A DNA stretch of 64,000 nt from Xenopus tropicalis (GCF_000004195.4 NC_030677.2:56922222-56986221); one strand, 5' to 3'. Positions 49,960 to 63,696 are shown, counted from the stretch's first letter. The notes: generated by a model not told the origin, from the sequence alone. Program-made: numbers and translations.

Positions 49960-50445
49960 CACATTTGACATATTTCCAGAGCACTTTACAGAGATTATTT
50001 ATCACATCACATCAGTACCTACCCCAGTGGAGCTTACAGTCTAAAGGGGCCATTTACTGTCAGATTTTTTATTTTATAGATTCAGATTTTTTAGCACTAA
50101 AATTCGCAGAAAAGAAGTTGCAACTTTTTTTGAGATTTACTACACAACAAAACTTGCAGTTTTGCAATGTCTCTGTGACTATTTCCCACACATACTTTTT
50201 CAGCTCAGACTTTTTAATTAATGTCAGACATTCGTGGAAATGAGTTTATTCTCATTTTTAAAAAGAAAAAAAAATGAGAAAAGAGTTTTAGTAAATCTAA
50301 GTGTCCCTCTATCATATTACGCACAAAGTGACTAATTTTCTCATGAGCCAATTAACCTGCCTGTATGTGCTTAGAGTGTGGGAGGAAACCCACGCAGATA
50401 TGGAGAGAACGCACAAACTCTTTGATAATAGCGCACAGTGCTGCT
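49960..50445 (+). mobile_element. LINE 3' end with a nested palindromic insert
   Basis: CCCAGTGGAGCTTACAGTCT (50021-50041) and GTGTGGGAGGAAACCCACGC (50376-50395) are parts of a vertebrate LINE 3' region normally close together. Between them about 255 bp (50044-50300) has complementary ends (CCATTTACTG...AGTAAATCT) and CTAA at both borders, consistent with a MITE insertion. Confidence 0.5.
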
Positions 50446-50885
50446 ATATTTATATGTTCATGCTATATTGGGCATATGGACAATTCTGTCATTATAAACT
50501 CAAAGGATTTGTTACTCTGAGGCTATAAACACATGAGTACTTATCCCAAGGGTAAAAGAATAAAGAAGAGTCAAGCAATTTCCCTATTTAGAGGATCACA
50601 TGGAGATTAAAAACAGGGGCTGAACACTAAAGTGAATAAATTGTCCTTGGGCTATTTTTGCAGAAGCACTTGTGAATTTGGTCAATATAAAACACCACTG
50701 ACACTAGGCAGTAAAACAGAGGCCTTTCAATACAGGCTTCTTTACATTACTTCCAGCATAGAACAAATAATCATCTTGAAAAGCCTGCAGCTTAAGAAAA
50801 CCAGACATGTTACCCCTGTGAATTGGTAACAGGAAAACAGTTTGAAGGGAGATGTATTTCCTCTAGGTTCATTTCCTACTCCCTT

Positions 50886-51210
50886 ATGTATAGTGGGCCT
50901 GAGTGGGTTAATTCCTTAAGGGATTCTCCTCTGGGGAATTATTATCAGCCTAGATCTGCTGGGGGGTGGAGTGGTATTTGACTCCGTGGAGTGATATTTT
51001 TCTGGGATTAGCTGGGTATCCCAGTAGGGGACCGGTAGCAGAGAGGTAAAACACCTTATATATAGTGCCCAAGTGTGGCGAGGGTTTTGTTTATGTTCCT
51101 GCCTGACCACAGTCTATTACTGTACATAATAAAGGACTTTATTCACCTAAAGAACTGTCTATATGTCTGACCTCACTCATACCACACACAGGCCACTGAT
51201 ACAGCACTAC
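50886..51210 (+). mobile_element. LTR-like segment, borders uncertain
   Basis: It has TG at the left (TGTATAGTGG), a TATA-type box TTATATATAG near 51054, and ACATAATAAAGG near 51125. It ends CAGCACTACA. The order fits a short LTR, but no matching target duplication was found. Confidence 0.4.
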
Positions 51211-51771
51211 ATGCTCCATAGTATAGTTAGATAACCATGGATCCTGTTGCAAATTTTAGGCCTGACCTATCTCTTAGTAAAACATTCCTTACTCTTCCAA
51301 GAGTCACTAAGAGGCTCCAGCTCCCCAGCATATGACAACAGCAATAAAGAAGCTGCACTGAAACACAGAATTAGCAGTTTTCTCTGTCAAAGACTAGAAT
51401 AATCAATAACATAATCCCTGGGGAGAACAATTCATTACACATCCAATTCTACATGTCGTCAGAAAGGACATACATTTCCTCAGTGACATCTGCCTTCTAG
51501 CCATCCAAATGTTCCTTCTTATTACAAATCAAGCGTGTTGACTTGTTTAAACCAGGTCATACTCAACCCGATTGGCTCATCTTTTGTCATTTTACAGGAT
51601 CATAAATACTCCTGAGTTGTGCATTTGAATCATAATTATCATTCCCTATTATAATCACAATTAACATCCCCCTTTATTAAAAAAAACAATTCACAATTCT
51701 AGTCCTGTTGTAGATTTTAAATTGGTGTTGGTGTCACAGATAATATATTATCCATATATGTGTATGTATTT

Positions 51772-51774
<3 letters not shown>

Positions 51775-51822
<48 letters not shown>

Positions 51823-51846
51823 TACACACACACACACACACACACA
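51775..51846. repeat. (TA)n(CA)n microsatellite
   Basis: A TA tract followed by CA units with one TA interruption. Confidence 0.95.
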
Positions 51847-52102
51847 ATGTAGCAGATTAATTTATTACTAAAAACTGTGCTATCCATTACACTATCTTTG
51901 TGTGTAGGATTAAAAAATATATAGGGGCTCATTTATCAAAGCACGATAGCTTCCGAACACAAAAAAATCCGAAATTATCGTATCTAATCCGAATTTTACC
52001 AATTTCGGGATTCAAACTCGTACTTTGATGAATCAGCCCCATAGGATTCTCGTGGAGTTACATACATAGTTACATACATGTCATATAGCATAAAAATTAC
52101 AA

Positions 52103-52315
52103 AACGCCTTCCTCCACCTAGAATTTAAAAAAGCGAAAAGCGATTGCTGAAAATACCGCCCTACGCCTCCTACATGTGCCTGCACCTGAATGAATGAGAT
52201 ACGCTCGGGTGCAGGCACATGTAGCTGAAATACACATAAAAACGTGAGACTTTGCATTCTTCTGCTTGGCGAAAATATCCGCCCTACGCATCGTCTGCCA
52301 TCAGCCTAAATGGAC
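52103..52315. mobile_element. Fold-back MITE related to 59960
   Basis: ATACCGCCCTACGCCTCCTA and GGGTGCAGGCACATGTAG occur as in the element at 59960-60290, but the outer left arm is decayed. Confidence 0.55.
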
Positions 52316-54665
52316 GGGTTCCTAAAAAGTTCTGACCAAATATAATCATTGTAAATTCACTCACTCACATCTAAGCAAAAAGTATGCCTGGGTGCAGTCT
52401 TCAAATCCAAAAAACGGGTATAGACAACGAAGAAGCCCAAATATTGATTGTGTGTGTGTGTGCAATTTTGCTGCCAAAAGTTTTACAATTTTTATGCAAT
52501 GTAAAGAAACTCTGTATTTAAATTCCCGGACTGTATGGTATGACATTTTATGTAGGTAGAATTTGGATTAAGTTATGTTTACTAGTGATGCAAGAAGTAA
52601 AACAGGATCTAGTCCATGACAGCTGCAGTAAAACAAATCACAGGTTTTACTACACTAATTAGCCAAATGCTCCATGGGACATGCAATGTATACTCAACAG
52701 GACATGCTCACAATCAGTGTGATTTGGATCAAACATGACAGATGGTACTGTATGACAGATCTAAGCAACAATCAGCAGAAATTATTAAAAGGCAGAATAA
52801 AAGACAACAACTGCTCATGAATAAAAAAAAGCATTTCTGAACATTCAAAAACACTATCTATGGTTAAGACTTATGTCATAGTTGAGGAAATAAATTCATA
52901 ATAAGAAAGTAAGCTTGTGATCAAGTTAAATGAATCAGGCAGTCTGGGGTAAAGCTGCAATCCAACATAACAAGCAGGGATAATGTTTCACTTAAAAACA
53001 TGTAAAATTCTTATATTTGACCAGTTGAGAGATTTATATTAATCTCTCTTTATCATGCTTTTCTTAAAAGTTAACTGCTTATGGTTTTCCTTACTTGGGG
53101 AAAACAGACACCAAGCACCGTCAATCTCACAATGAGTTTCAACAATCTTTAGTTAGTCCTGTCCTAGATTCCAACAACAAATGTAAAAAATACTATCTAT
53201 ATATTTATGTAGACCTTGATGATAATAAACAAGAGAATCTACAAGTGGCAATAAAGTGTAAAATTAAAAAATTTTGCAGATTAAAAAACAATTTATTTTT
53301 AAATAGTCTATTTTTACTAAAACACAGATTCTTGCAACACATAAATTCACCCATTTTCCAGAACTCCTGTTTTAATTATTTTCATATACAAGCATGTTAA
53401 TGATACCCACTAGGGAATAAGGAAGTTGAGCCAACCACTCTTTCCTTCCAGCTCCAATCCTTAGGATCATGTCATCATTTACCTACAGTTTTTAAAATAA
53501 TTTAGCAAGTGGTGCAAGAAAACTTGCATATATCTATGTGCAGTTCTAGCCCCCTGCACTACACTTCCTGTTTTCCCACCCAAGTATTAGTGTAGGTGTG
53601 TGCTTCGCTTATCTGACTGCCTCTGTCATCTATAGACATATACTGTCCAGTTACACCAGTTGTGCCCAGAGATCATAATCTACCAGTAATATCTGGTCAA
53701 AATAAAACTCACAAAAATAACTGCACAAACAGGTATACACAGAAAAACATCTCATTTTATTCCTGCTGGTGGTTTTGCACAAAGTACTATGAGGTACTAT
53801 AGATTGACTGCTATATACATAAATGTGTATGTGAAAGAACACAAAAAATGATCTTAGTGGCCTTCATATGCATTATGTGAAAGGCAGATCTTTCTCAGTT
53901 GAACAAAGAAAGACAGGTCCTTGCTGTTAGTTAAGACACATTGCATTAACAGAAGCCAAACAATATCCAAATGATGTAGTACAGCACTGTTTCTCATTAA
54001 ATGGAAAAATATAGGTTTACTGCCACTTTATGTCTCTGTCCATGGTGTAATGATACAACGGACATAGGAACCCATTCTAACACAAAGCATTAGCTTCATA
54101 TGTTTTAGGTGTTGGCACTTCAACATACAAAAGGGATTCAAAAATTACTAAATAAATTAATAGCATGTTAAATACTAAACTCATAGTAAATTTATTTTTC
54201 TTGAACACATTTTCCTGGAAATATATATGAATTTAGACAATGTAAAAGATACAGCATTTTAAGTAATATGTCCGGATTAAAATAAGTCATTGCCTTTTAA
54301 TCATAGCCAAAACAAAAACAAAAAAAACTTGTTATCCAATTATACAGTCAAGTTCTTTTTTTCTCTAGATGGCTTAATTGTGGTACTAATCTGTCATGCC
54401 ATCATCCAGAAATGATAAACACACTGTGCAATTTGTAGTAATTTAACTTCTGCTTTTTTTGTGTTTAGAACAGTTAAACAATGATGCACTGACTGTAATT
54501 ATGAATACAAATTCTTTGGAGTGTTAACTTAATATCAGTTAATGAACATGTTCAGGGTATGTTTTAGCAGTGATAATGGCTGAGATGAGTGAGATGAGTC
54601 ACCATAACTAATAATAATGCAAATAACTTGTAACCTGTGTTCTCAATAACATTTCCATATACAAA

Positions 54666-55091
54666 TTAAAGGGGACCTGTCACCCTAAGAAATAATTCCA
54701 ACTTCTTTTATATTGTGCTAGTCAAGTAAAATAAACTTTATTTACACTATAGATATTTTTTTTAAAAAAAATAAATCTTGTTTCCTTCAGTCTTATAATT
54801 TACAATCACAGCAAAAAAGCAGGCACCATTTTGTGGACACGGTTATTGAGACAAGCTTTCCATCATGCCAATATCTTGCCCATGCACAGGCAATTATAGA
54901 CTATAATGAGGGAGCGGGGTGAGAGCAGTGCAGTGACATCTTATAAACTACAGAATGCAAAGCCAAAGTAACTGCCTGCTCACCTAGTGACTAAAGTCAT
55001 ATTGCAGGGGAAACTCAGCCATTATCACAGCAATTAGAGTAAGAATAGATATTTTAATAAAAGAAAAAATTTTGGCCTCATGTTTAATTTG

Positions 55092-55127
<36 letters not shown>

Positions 55128-55160
55128 GCTTTTTATATCTGGGCAATAGGTCCCCATTAA
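54666..55160. mobile_element. TTAA MITE with a long T tract
   Basis: It starts TTAAAGGGGACCTGTCACC and ends GGCAATAGGTCCCCATTAA, with TTAA borders. A T27 run lies inside at about 55098-55124. It belongs to the T2-type group by its termini. Confidence 0.75.
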
Positions 55161-55589
55161 ACCCAACCTTGGCAATAAACTATATGTTGAGCAATGTACC
55201 AAAACAAAAGCCTTGATTTATATTATGACCTCTTTGTCTCTGGACTTTTGTGCTCCTCCTTTCAGAAAGGTTATTACATATGCAAAGTCTCAGAGCCCAA
55301 GTCCAACTAGTTTTCCTCCTGGCTGAGGGGCTATTTAGTCCCATGTAAAACCAACAGTTTCTGCTCTGCCATTATAAACCTAAGGCTGCATGAATAACTG
55401 AAGCATTACCAAAACGTTTTCATTAGCAATTATTTTTCAAACCATAAAGAAATTATTCAATCCAATTAATGATTAGGCAGAGCCGACTTAATATCACTGG
55501 AGAACTCAAAATACCTCATAGACCATTATTGGAATTATAACAACCACCTGTGCAATACATCTTTTAAAATATTAAAGCTTCAAATTATG

Positions 55590-55835
55590 AGAAGGCCATC
55601 TTTTACGGAGTCCATTTTAAGCAAATAATGTTACTTTTTTTTAAGCATTTACTTTTCTGCTGTAATAAAGCAGTGCATTGCACTTGCCAGTAACTAAGCT
55701 ATATAAACCACATTGATGGAAAAACTATTCTACTGGTTTAGTAGATTTGGTGATGCAAATTACAGGAAAAAAACCTTATCCATAAAACCCCAGGTCCCAG
55801 ACATTCTGGATAACACATCCTAAGCCTATACAATA
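55590..55835. mobile_element. Decayed palindromic TA-flanked MITE
   Basis: It carries GGAGTCCATTTTAAGCAAAT and CAGGTCCCAGACATTCTGGA, landmarks of the family at 30390. The ends are worn. Confidence 0.55.
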
Positions 55836-56360
55836 GGTATAGGAGAGTTGTTCTGGCTATTATTACTTTTTATTCCCAGCTTATAAAATTGAAAATTAAA
55901 TGTTAAAAAAACAATTAATTTGCCACTAATTAATATATAGATCATAGGAAAAAACAATGTGGGACCAACACAGGTGCTAAATTGCACAGACGCAAGCAAT
56001 GATGTATTTGCTTTAATTTTCTAATTGTAGACTGTTCTAAAGGTATAGCTGATTGGATGCTATTAGTAACTGCACTAGTGTAATTTAGCACCTATCCCTC
56101 ATATGTAATAAAAGACATTAAATCTGTCCAGAAAGAGTGACCTATAACAACCAATAAGATGCTTGCTTTTTACCAGGTGATCATTAAATGCTTCCTGTTG
56201 ATTGGTTGCTATGGGCTACTGCTTGTAGGCAAACTTAGTGTCTTATATTAAATAACTCCATAACATTATAAATCAGTTTGTGACTTTAAATAGATGTTTC
56301 CAGAAACAACTAAAATCATAAGTGAAAATTGGCAAAATAGAAAGGTGGGGTGCTTCTTAC

Positions 56361-56695
56361 CTGTTTTCCATCTAGCGTGCACAATCTCTTGACAACCCCA
56401 GAATCTAGTTTTATAGCTTCTGTGATATCTGTGAGAACTTGTTCAAAGGAATGAGCGGTCTTCTTATTTAGAAGGATTCTAACAGCTTTGCGGGGCTTCG
56501 ACCCACTCCGAATAACAGTGACCAGCTTAGGCTTGATGTAATCTTTACTTTCTTTCATCTCATTTTTCAAAGTCATTAAAGCAGATAGTGATCGACCAGA
56601 TCCAGTTCTTACATTTACAGACCAGTTCGGACTGACATTTCTATTATAATCCACTTTACGATATGGCTCATTTGAGGCACACACATAACTTTCAC
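56361..56695 (-). CDS. dclk2: dclk2 exon: end of DCX1, linker, most of DCX2
   Basis: 335 bp, residues 1-112 of the visible protein. It begins with the last two bases of a Gly codon after a minus-strand acceptor (AG at 56696-56697) and ends in CAG before GTAAGAAG. The start reads [11 protein letters not shown], the last strand of the first doublecortin domain, then the inter-domain linker with PNWSVNV. From about residue 61 it reads [11 protein letters not shown] and [19 protein letters not shown], the conserved core of DCX domain 2, ending CTLDGKQ. Doublecortin domains bind between protofilaments on the microtubule lattice. The Met at 56684 is internal; the true exon start is set by the splice acceptor and by continuity with the previous exon. 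Confidence 0.96.
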
Positions 56696-57811
56696 CTAGG
56701 ATTTAAATAAATTAATTAAAAATGGTGATCATATAGTTTCAGTGGACAACTCATCTCCTATGTTTGGTGGTATTATACTGTTAAAATTAGACATTTCTTT
56801 TTTTATGAGTTATAAGACAGAGTAAGATATTTTCAATGAGATTATAGCCACAACATGTAGAACATATGCTTATTCCAGTCCCAAAAAGCTGTGATTATTG
56901 TTAATAAGCAAAACGGTTATGACGCAGCACAAAGTTATGGATGCCAAATTAATTATAAATATGATGCATGGTTGTTTATCTCCTAAGAAACATGTCCTTT
57001 TATCAGTCAACACCAAAGAACAGATCACACTTAATATGTGAATAGCAAGTCTTAGTATAGCAACAACAGTATTTCTGTAATGCTTAAACACAATCCTGCA
57101 CTGAATGATAATTTTATCCGAATATATCCGAATACTCACATGCTTGACTCAGAAGTGTTAAGTGGCTTTGGATCAAGAATTTCCTGCTTATATTTAAACA
57201 GGATGTGACTATGATAAAACTATTGGCCCTTATTGAGTAATAGTTATTCACAATTTCTTCCAGACTGGCTTTCTGTGATCAGTGTAACAAGATATAATAA
57301 CAACTGTATAAAAGATGCTGGTCTTTGTCCCACAATAGCTGCAGTACTTTAAGCTGTACACTCCAGAGAACTCTCTTAACACCAAGCAGTATCATTATGT
57401 GTAACAATGAGCCCTCCTGCACAACTGAGCAGCTGATTATAAAATTTAAACTATGTACTCGATTAGGGTATGCTTCTGGGAAACTGCTGGGACACTGAAT
57501 GCTTTTTGAAAGGACAAGGAAACCTGTAAATAACGAGTGGTTCACTGTAATGGACATTTTAAATAGGTGGCCTTATACATAAAGCACAGTGGTCTCTGTT
57601 GTCATTAGGCACAGCCTCTGTGAAACTTTGACTTAGATAATCTGAGTGCCATTTCTGTAAGCTTAAAAAAGTATGTGTTTCCGGGCATATGCATGCACAG
57701 AGCACGGAGTTCACTGGTTTCTCCTTTTCCATTCAAGCAATGGAGTTGGCAGAGGGAGAAATTACATCACAGCCATGTGGAAATATAATAAAATAAATTG
57801 TAATAATGATA

Positions 57812-58737
57812 TGTAGGGACCCATAGGGTTAAGCTCCCTATGGCTTTACTTCCCTACTTTTCCTTATCTGTACTGTTATAGGGCAGACCCCTCTATACTC
57901 AGGTTACAGTTTCTAAAGCTATGCCTTACAGGTTTAGCCGATTTAACCACTCCCCTTGGCAGACTATATAGTGTCTTGCACAAGGAAGTGTTTTCCTCTT
58001 TGGCTGCTGATCTGCTACCTGAAGCAGAGCTCCATCGAGCCTGGGTTCAGATCTGGCCCAGTAAGCCACTATCCATCCAAATTAAGTCGGGGACAGGGCC
58101 CCGTGAATGAGGAAAAGACAGTATAGCAGCATATTTCATAGCACCCTCTAGAAGTGGTGAGTTCAGACAGAATTATACAGAAAGAGCAGCCATTTGCTCC
58201 ATCCAGGATAATAGCAAAGGAGTAGTCTTCCTAACAGGCATTACTGGCCTTAGATTAGGGACACAGAAGTGCTAGGGAAATAGGTTAGCAAATATGCCTT
58301 GCCCTAACCTCCAAAAGAGCATGGGACTATGCCGGTGAGCTTTCCTACCTATCATGCTGTTGTTGTTCTACCTGCCCAACCTCTTGATGAGAAGGGATAC
58401 ACAGGGGAGCATCATATTTCTGCTATTGATCCGAATTACATCAACTGTATAACTGCATACTGTTCTGCATCTATTAAGTGAGTATTAAATACCCTGAATA
58501 CCTTTGTCTTGGACAAATAAAGTACTATCCAGTTATTCTGCAAGAGCTCCTGGCGTCCTATTACTTCAATATATTGCACAACACCAGTGTGAGTTGTAGT
58601 TCAACTACATCATCTAGCCCTGACATACCTCCCATATAGCGGAGGTCCACTCCTGTGCATTAAGGTCGCATGTAACACATGCTCTACAGCACGCTACTAG
58701 CCTGGGTTGGCCATTTTATAGCCAAATAGGTGTTACA
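57812..58737 (+). mobile_element. Solo LTR, GATA target duplication
   Basis: 926 bp from TGTAGGGACCCATAGGG to AGGTGTTACA, flanked by GATA at 57808-57811 and 58738-58741. It contains CTATATAG near 57964 and AATAAA near 58516. It shares the first eight bases TGTAGGGA, similar size and the same signal spacing with the LTR at 7695, so the two may be related. There is no internal coding region. Confidence 0.72.
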
Positions 58738-59959
58738 GATATACATTTAAAAAAGACACAAGTCCATTGAGTTTAACCGTGATGTTTAAATGATACTTAC
58801 TATAAGGGGAAAACCCTATATGAAGCCTTTTCAAATCTGCCTCAGAAGGGGTAAATATTCCTTCTCCTGAATCCAAGATGGCAATCGGAACAGTCCCTGG
58901 ATAAACTTAGTGCTAAGAGCTCATTTCAATTACACTATATTTTCTGCCAAATCATCAAAAAACATATTGACTAAAAGTGGATCCAAACCCTGTGATACCC
59001 CACTAAGAACTCTGCTCTATACAGGAAAAATACCAATGGCAACCACCCATGCACAAACAGCATTACTAAGTCACACATTAAGTTCCAGCACATGGCACAT
59101 GTACTTTCTGGGCTAACTTCTCCTTTAACCAACAAATCATCCTGTATGAATGCAGAGATTGGGGCTTAGTGGTTAATTCTCTCTGCTGGAATCTTCTCAG
59201 CTTTCCTTCTTAGGGTGTCCTTTATCCCTGTTATGCTACTGTTCTAAGTCATGGAGTAACATTCCTGAGCCCAGCATACTGATATGACTGTTTCAGCAGA
59301 ACTCCTGACTGCCAACATTGTATCCTGTCATTGATCTGACAGGGACAAGGTACTTTAAATTTTGTACACTGTGAAATAGTGCTTTTTTGCATTGTGTCTT
59401 CTTGTCTCCCTGTCAGACGCCGGCATTTTGCAATTGATGTCAGCATGCAGCTGGGCTTGGGGATGCAACTCAGAGCCCACAACAGTAAAAAGAACTTAAA
59501 GTACCTAGAAAGCCTTCTGACTGGAGGCGCTACCATGAACAAAGATAATTTTAAAATCCCTATCATTTTCCCTTTTTTTTTTTTTTTTTTTAATAAGGGC
59601 TCATGAAAACAATTTATGTATGTGTAATTTTTAAGAGGAAATTTCAAGACAATATACAAAAACAATTTTGGACTGTTTTATGTCTGAAGTTTCTGCATTT
59701 GATTCCAGGCATGCCAGGTCACCCTAGGGGCAGAAGTTCATGGCTTAAGAACTGCATTTTCAAGAAATATATGCCTGTCACTATGCAGGATAAGGCAGGA
59801 GATGGACAATAGCATACGTCCCAACTGTACCGATTTTCACGGGACAGTCCCACTTTTGACAGCTCAACCCGCAGTCCCGGATTCTTACTGAAAAGAGCCC
59901 AGAAATCTTAACGAGTGTCGCCTGCACTTAGAAACACTGTTTCTCACTTTTAATTAAAT

Positions 59960-60290
59960 AAGGCTGATGTCAGATGAGGCGTAGGGCGTATATTTTCGGC
60001 AAGCAGAAAAAACGCTTGCCGAAAATTCCGCCTTACACCTCCTACTTGTACCTGCACCCGAATGTACAGAATATGCTTGGGTGCACGCACATGTAGCGGA
60101 AAGATGCATAAAAACGCGTGAGTTTGAAAGTCTCGCTTTTTTATGTGTATTTCGTATGTGCCTGCACCCGAGCGTAGTCCATTAATTCGTGTACAGGCAC
60201 ATGTAGGAGGCGAAGGGTGGTATTTTCGGCAAGCGCTTTTCCGCTTGCCGAAAATATCCACCCTACGCCTCATCTGGCATTACCCTAAGT
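59960..60290. mobile_element. Fold-back MITE (AGATGAGGCGTAGGG termini)
   Basis: GTCAGATGAGGCGTAGGGCG at the left pairs with CACCCTACGCCTCATCTGGC at the right. Inner arms TTTTCGGCAAGC...GCTTGCCGAAAA occur twice, giving four nested copies of the same motif. Confidence 0.7.
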
Positions 60291-61257
60291 GGGCTTTTGG
60301 CCGAGAGCCCAGAAAGGTAAAAAGCCACAATCTGCACTAAGATACAATTGTAACTAAACAGGTCTCTTGGGGGAACAGACTCACAGCTTAAAGGGCAATA
60401 TCACCTTTTTCAGCAAAACTGTAATAACACATAATACAGGACCCCAAAACCACCAGAAATGTGTTCAAACCTGCCAAATTTAGTCAAATGGGAGTGGTAC
60501 TTTGGTGGTCGCAAAAATGGGTGTGGCCAAAAAATTCACTGCACTGCGTGCACCATTTATTTTTGTCTCTCTTTCAGTTTTCCAAATGTTGTGCTATTAC
60601 CCTTAATTTAAACTGCCCATGACTAGATGCAACATTTGGACAGAAATGTGCATTTGGGTGTTTTCTGGCTAAATCTGCTAGCCACCTTTAGAGAAAAATG
60701 ACAAGAGTGCACTCCAGCGCTTTCCTGTTGGCTGAAAAACACTGGAATGGAATACATCATGTGTGCCAAAGGCCTAAATGCTTTCAATAAAGGGAAACCT
60801 TTTACTTCATAACAGACAAATTCCGATACTGTCGCTACATGCAGGCAATTTAAACTATGCTCTAACTTTTACATTCAGAAACAGATTTAAATCTAAAAAT
60901 AAATTGGAACTACAGATATTTCTGATCTAATGATGATTTATAGGATCTATAAGAAATAGATGTAATCTTTAGCAGAAAAAGGAAAAAGGAATAACCAAGG
61001 CAAAACTTAAAACGTTTACACAATGAAAAATATGCATTATTTCTTGAAAAAAGAAAGGGTGGAGAGCAGAAAGGCAGCTGCTAAAATGTAACATAGCTGT
61101 GCCAACTGCCTCTTACTAATCAGAAACCTTTGGCTCCCCTGCAATTGCTGCAATTCTAGCTAGTTGTTGGCAGCTTTTAAATGCAATATACATTTCTCTT
61201 CAGTAGAAGCAAAGCAGATATTTAACTGAAAACACACAGCCTATTTTTTCATAGTAT

Positions 61258-61700
61258 AAAAATCCCTTATCTGGAAACCTGTTATCCAGAAAGCTCTGAA
61301 ATTGTGGGAAGACCATCTCCTATAGAGTCCATTTTAAAAGACAAGGAAATGTTAGGCACCCCCAAATGACTTTAATCACTTTAATCGAGCGCTTCCTCCT
61401 TCCTGCTTCGTTTTGCCGGGACCCCACGACAGGCGCATGCGCAGTAGAGTGAAAAGCAGACTTCTCTGTTAAAGTTCGGCTTTTTCACTCTACTGCGCAT
61501 GTGCACAAGTGAACAGGAAGAAGGAAGCGATTGCTGCTACCCCGGGCTGGTGCTCTTCTCTCCGAACAGGGGCATCAGCCCAGGGTAAAAGGTAGGCGAT
61601 TTAAGTCATTTGTGGGTGCCTAACATTTTGGCACCCCCAAGTGACTTTGCCTTTCCTTCTCCTTTAAGTGAATACTTCTAATTTTTTAAAATATAGGTAT
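61258..61700. mobile_element. Palindromic MITE fragment split by a TTAA MITE
   Basis: The left part (61258-61333, CTTATCTGGAAACCTGTTAT...GAGTCCATT) belongs to the 30390 family. It continues after 61668 with GTGAATACTTCTAATTTTTT. Confidence 0.65.
61334..61667. mobile_element. TTAA MITE nested in a palindromic MITE
   Basis: TTAA at 61334-61337 and 61664-61667. Near the ends AATGTTAGGCACCCCCAAAT and GGTGCCTAACATTTTGGCAC are related in inverted order. The central hairpin is GCGCAGTAGAGTGAAAAGC...TTTTTCACTCTACTGCGC. Same family as 25876-26263. Confidence 0.75.
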
Positions 61701-61707
61701 ACAGGTA

Positions 61708-62056
61708 CAGGATCTCTTATCCAGAATGCTTGGGACCTGGGTTTTTTAAAAAATGTTAAATACAGATTTAGGATCTCTTATTCAGACCTGGGGGTTTTCA
61801 GAATATTTCTGGAAACATTAAATGAACCCAATAGGATTGTTTGACACCAATATAGATTCATACAACTTAATTGGGATCAAGTACAATCTACTGTTTTATT
61901 GTTTATTTGTTTATAATTACAGAGAAAAAGGAAAATCGAATACCAGTTTAAAAAATTTGAATTATTTGCTTAGAATGGAGTCTATGGTAGATAAACTTTC
62001 CATATATTGAAGATTTCTTGATAACTGGTTTCTGGATAAGGGATCCCATACCTGTA
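61708..62056. mobile_element. Palindromic TA-flanked MITE
   Basis: It starts TACAGGTACAGGATC and ends GATCCCATACCTGTA, with the interior of the 30390 family in reverse orientation. Confidence 0.7.
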
Positions 62057-62639
62057 CCTGTTTAGGAAACTATGTATTTATAATATTACAGAAAAAAAAT
62101 AGTTTTAGGACATTTAAAGGTTTCAGTACACTGAACTTCCTGCAGGATTGTGCAGGAGGCAATATCTATGGGTCACAGATTTATACTATACTGTATCTCT
62201 GTACTGTTTACAATTATAGAGTTGGCCTTGTTATGTGCAGTTGCTTTTACAGCCTGTTCATCTGGTCATAGAGTTGGCTTTCAGTTACGTGATACAAAGG
62301 GACTGGAAGCAAAGGTTCCTCAATTTAAGCTTTCTTGCAATAAAATTATAAATACAACAGATAATCTGTGTGTTGGCATAAGGAAGCTTGTGGTCAGGAT
62401 GCCAGGATGCCTAGGCAAAATGAAATATCTATTTGAAATATCTAACATATGTGTTAATAATACTACTAATCGTAATAATTCTGAACCTTTTTAAAAGGTT
62501 ATGTACATACATTGTATGCATTTCTGTTTGCTGTCCTTAACCTTCTCCAGCATTTTTGCAGACTGTGTTTTAAATAACAGCAGTATCAACTTATTATCAT
62601 CATTATATAAGAGATATTGCCTACTGTTGCCAACTATTT

Positions 62640-63001
62640 GTTGTTTTTTGATATTTCACTTGTTCAGCAGCTCTGTAGTTTGGAATTTCAGCAGCTATCT
62701 GGTTGCTAGGGTCCAAATAACCGTAGCGACCAGGGAGCAGTTTAAATGAGAGTATGGTAAATGAATAGGAGAGGACCTAAATACAAAAATAAGTTAGAAA
62801 AAGTAACAATGAACATAGAACTGCAGCCTCACCGAGCAATAGTTTTTTGACTGCTGAGGTGAATAACTGCCATTTGAAAGCTACTAAGAGTTAGAAGGAA
62901 AAGGCAAGCTGATGAAAAACTATAAGAAATAAATGATGAACACCAATTGAAAAGTTGCTTAGAATATAACATACTAAAAGTTAACTTAAAGGTGAACTTA
63001 A
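62640..63001. mobile_element. T2-like MITE fragment
   Basis: Contains GGTTGCTAGGGTCCAAATAA and ends TAACTTAAAGGTGAACTTAA, as in the 18723 family. The left end is not recognisable. Confidence 0.6.
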
Positions 63002-63696
63002 AGAGGGTGTCTCTTGCCCACTCAGTTGCATAGCATTAGATGTATTAGATATTGCTAAAACCAATTCAAAAGTTTAGACAAACTTAGAATAGCACATTAT
63101 TTTGTTAATTATTGCATTATTGGAAGAAGGCGAACTTCACCTCATATCAAACAGACACATTGTTGTGTGCCATTTATCTAGTGGAAATTAAACCAGAATT
63201 ATCAGGCTGGGAAACTTGAGTTCTTGTTTGAACAAATTATTTATGGTCCAGTATTCCCTTACAATTTACTACTCACATTTACCTCTGCTTCAGAGAATCT
63301 GCAGACTGGTCAGTTACCAAACAACTGCATTATTTATTTCATAAATATGGTGCAGTTTCTACCAGCAATCGGCAGTAAACTTTCCATTAAATTGCTTACT
63401 ATGTTATTTTATAAATGCACATGGTATGTAATGCTTATATTAAGCATTAAATGAATTGCCTGAAATGCTTTTTAGGGGCTTGGATACTAAGGAAGAAATA
63501 AATAAGTAACTGCCTGTTTTTATTAAAGAGAATTCCTTCCTTAGCTGTCCTGCCTAAACATGGTAACGCATATGTATGAAGTATTTTTACACTAGATATT
63601 TCCCTAAACATATAATTTGTGAGTTTGGTCATAGAAATGGCAGAACAATAACATACACAATCATTCTCTACTGTATGAGCAATAAGTGGAAAAGGA

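Noticed and set aside
50886..51210. A third confirmed solo LTR
   Set aside because: The signals fit, but no target duplication could be matched, so it is listed only as LTR-like.
56361..56684. Met at 56684 as a dclk2 start codon
   Set aside because: The exon continues upstream to a splice acceptor at 56696 with in-phase DCX1 sequence, so this Met is internal.
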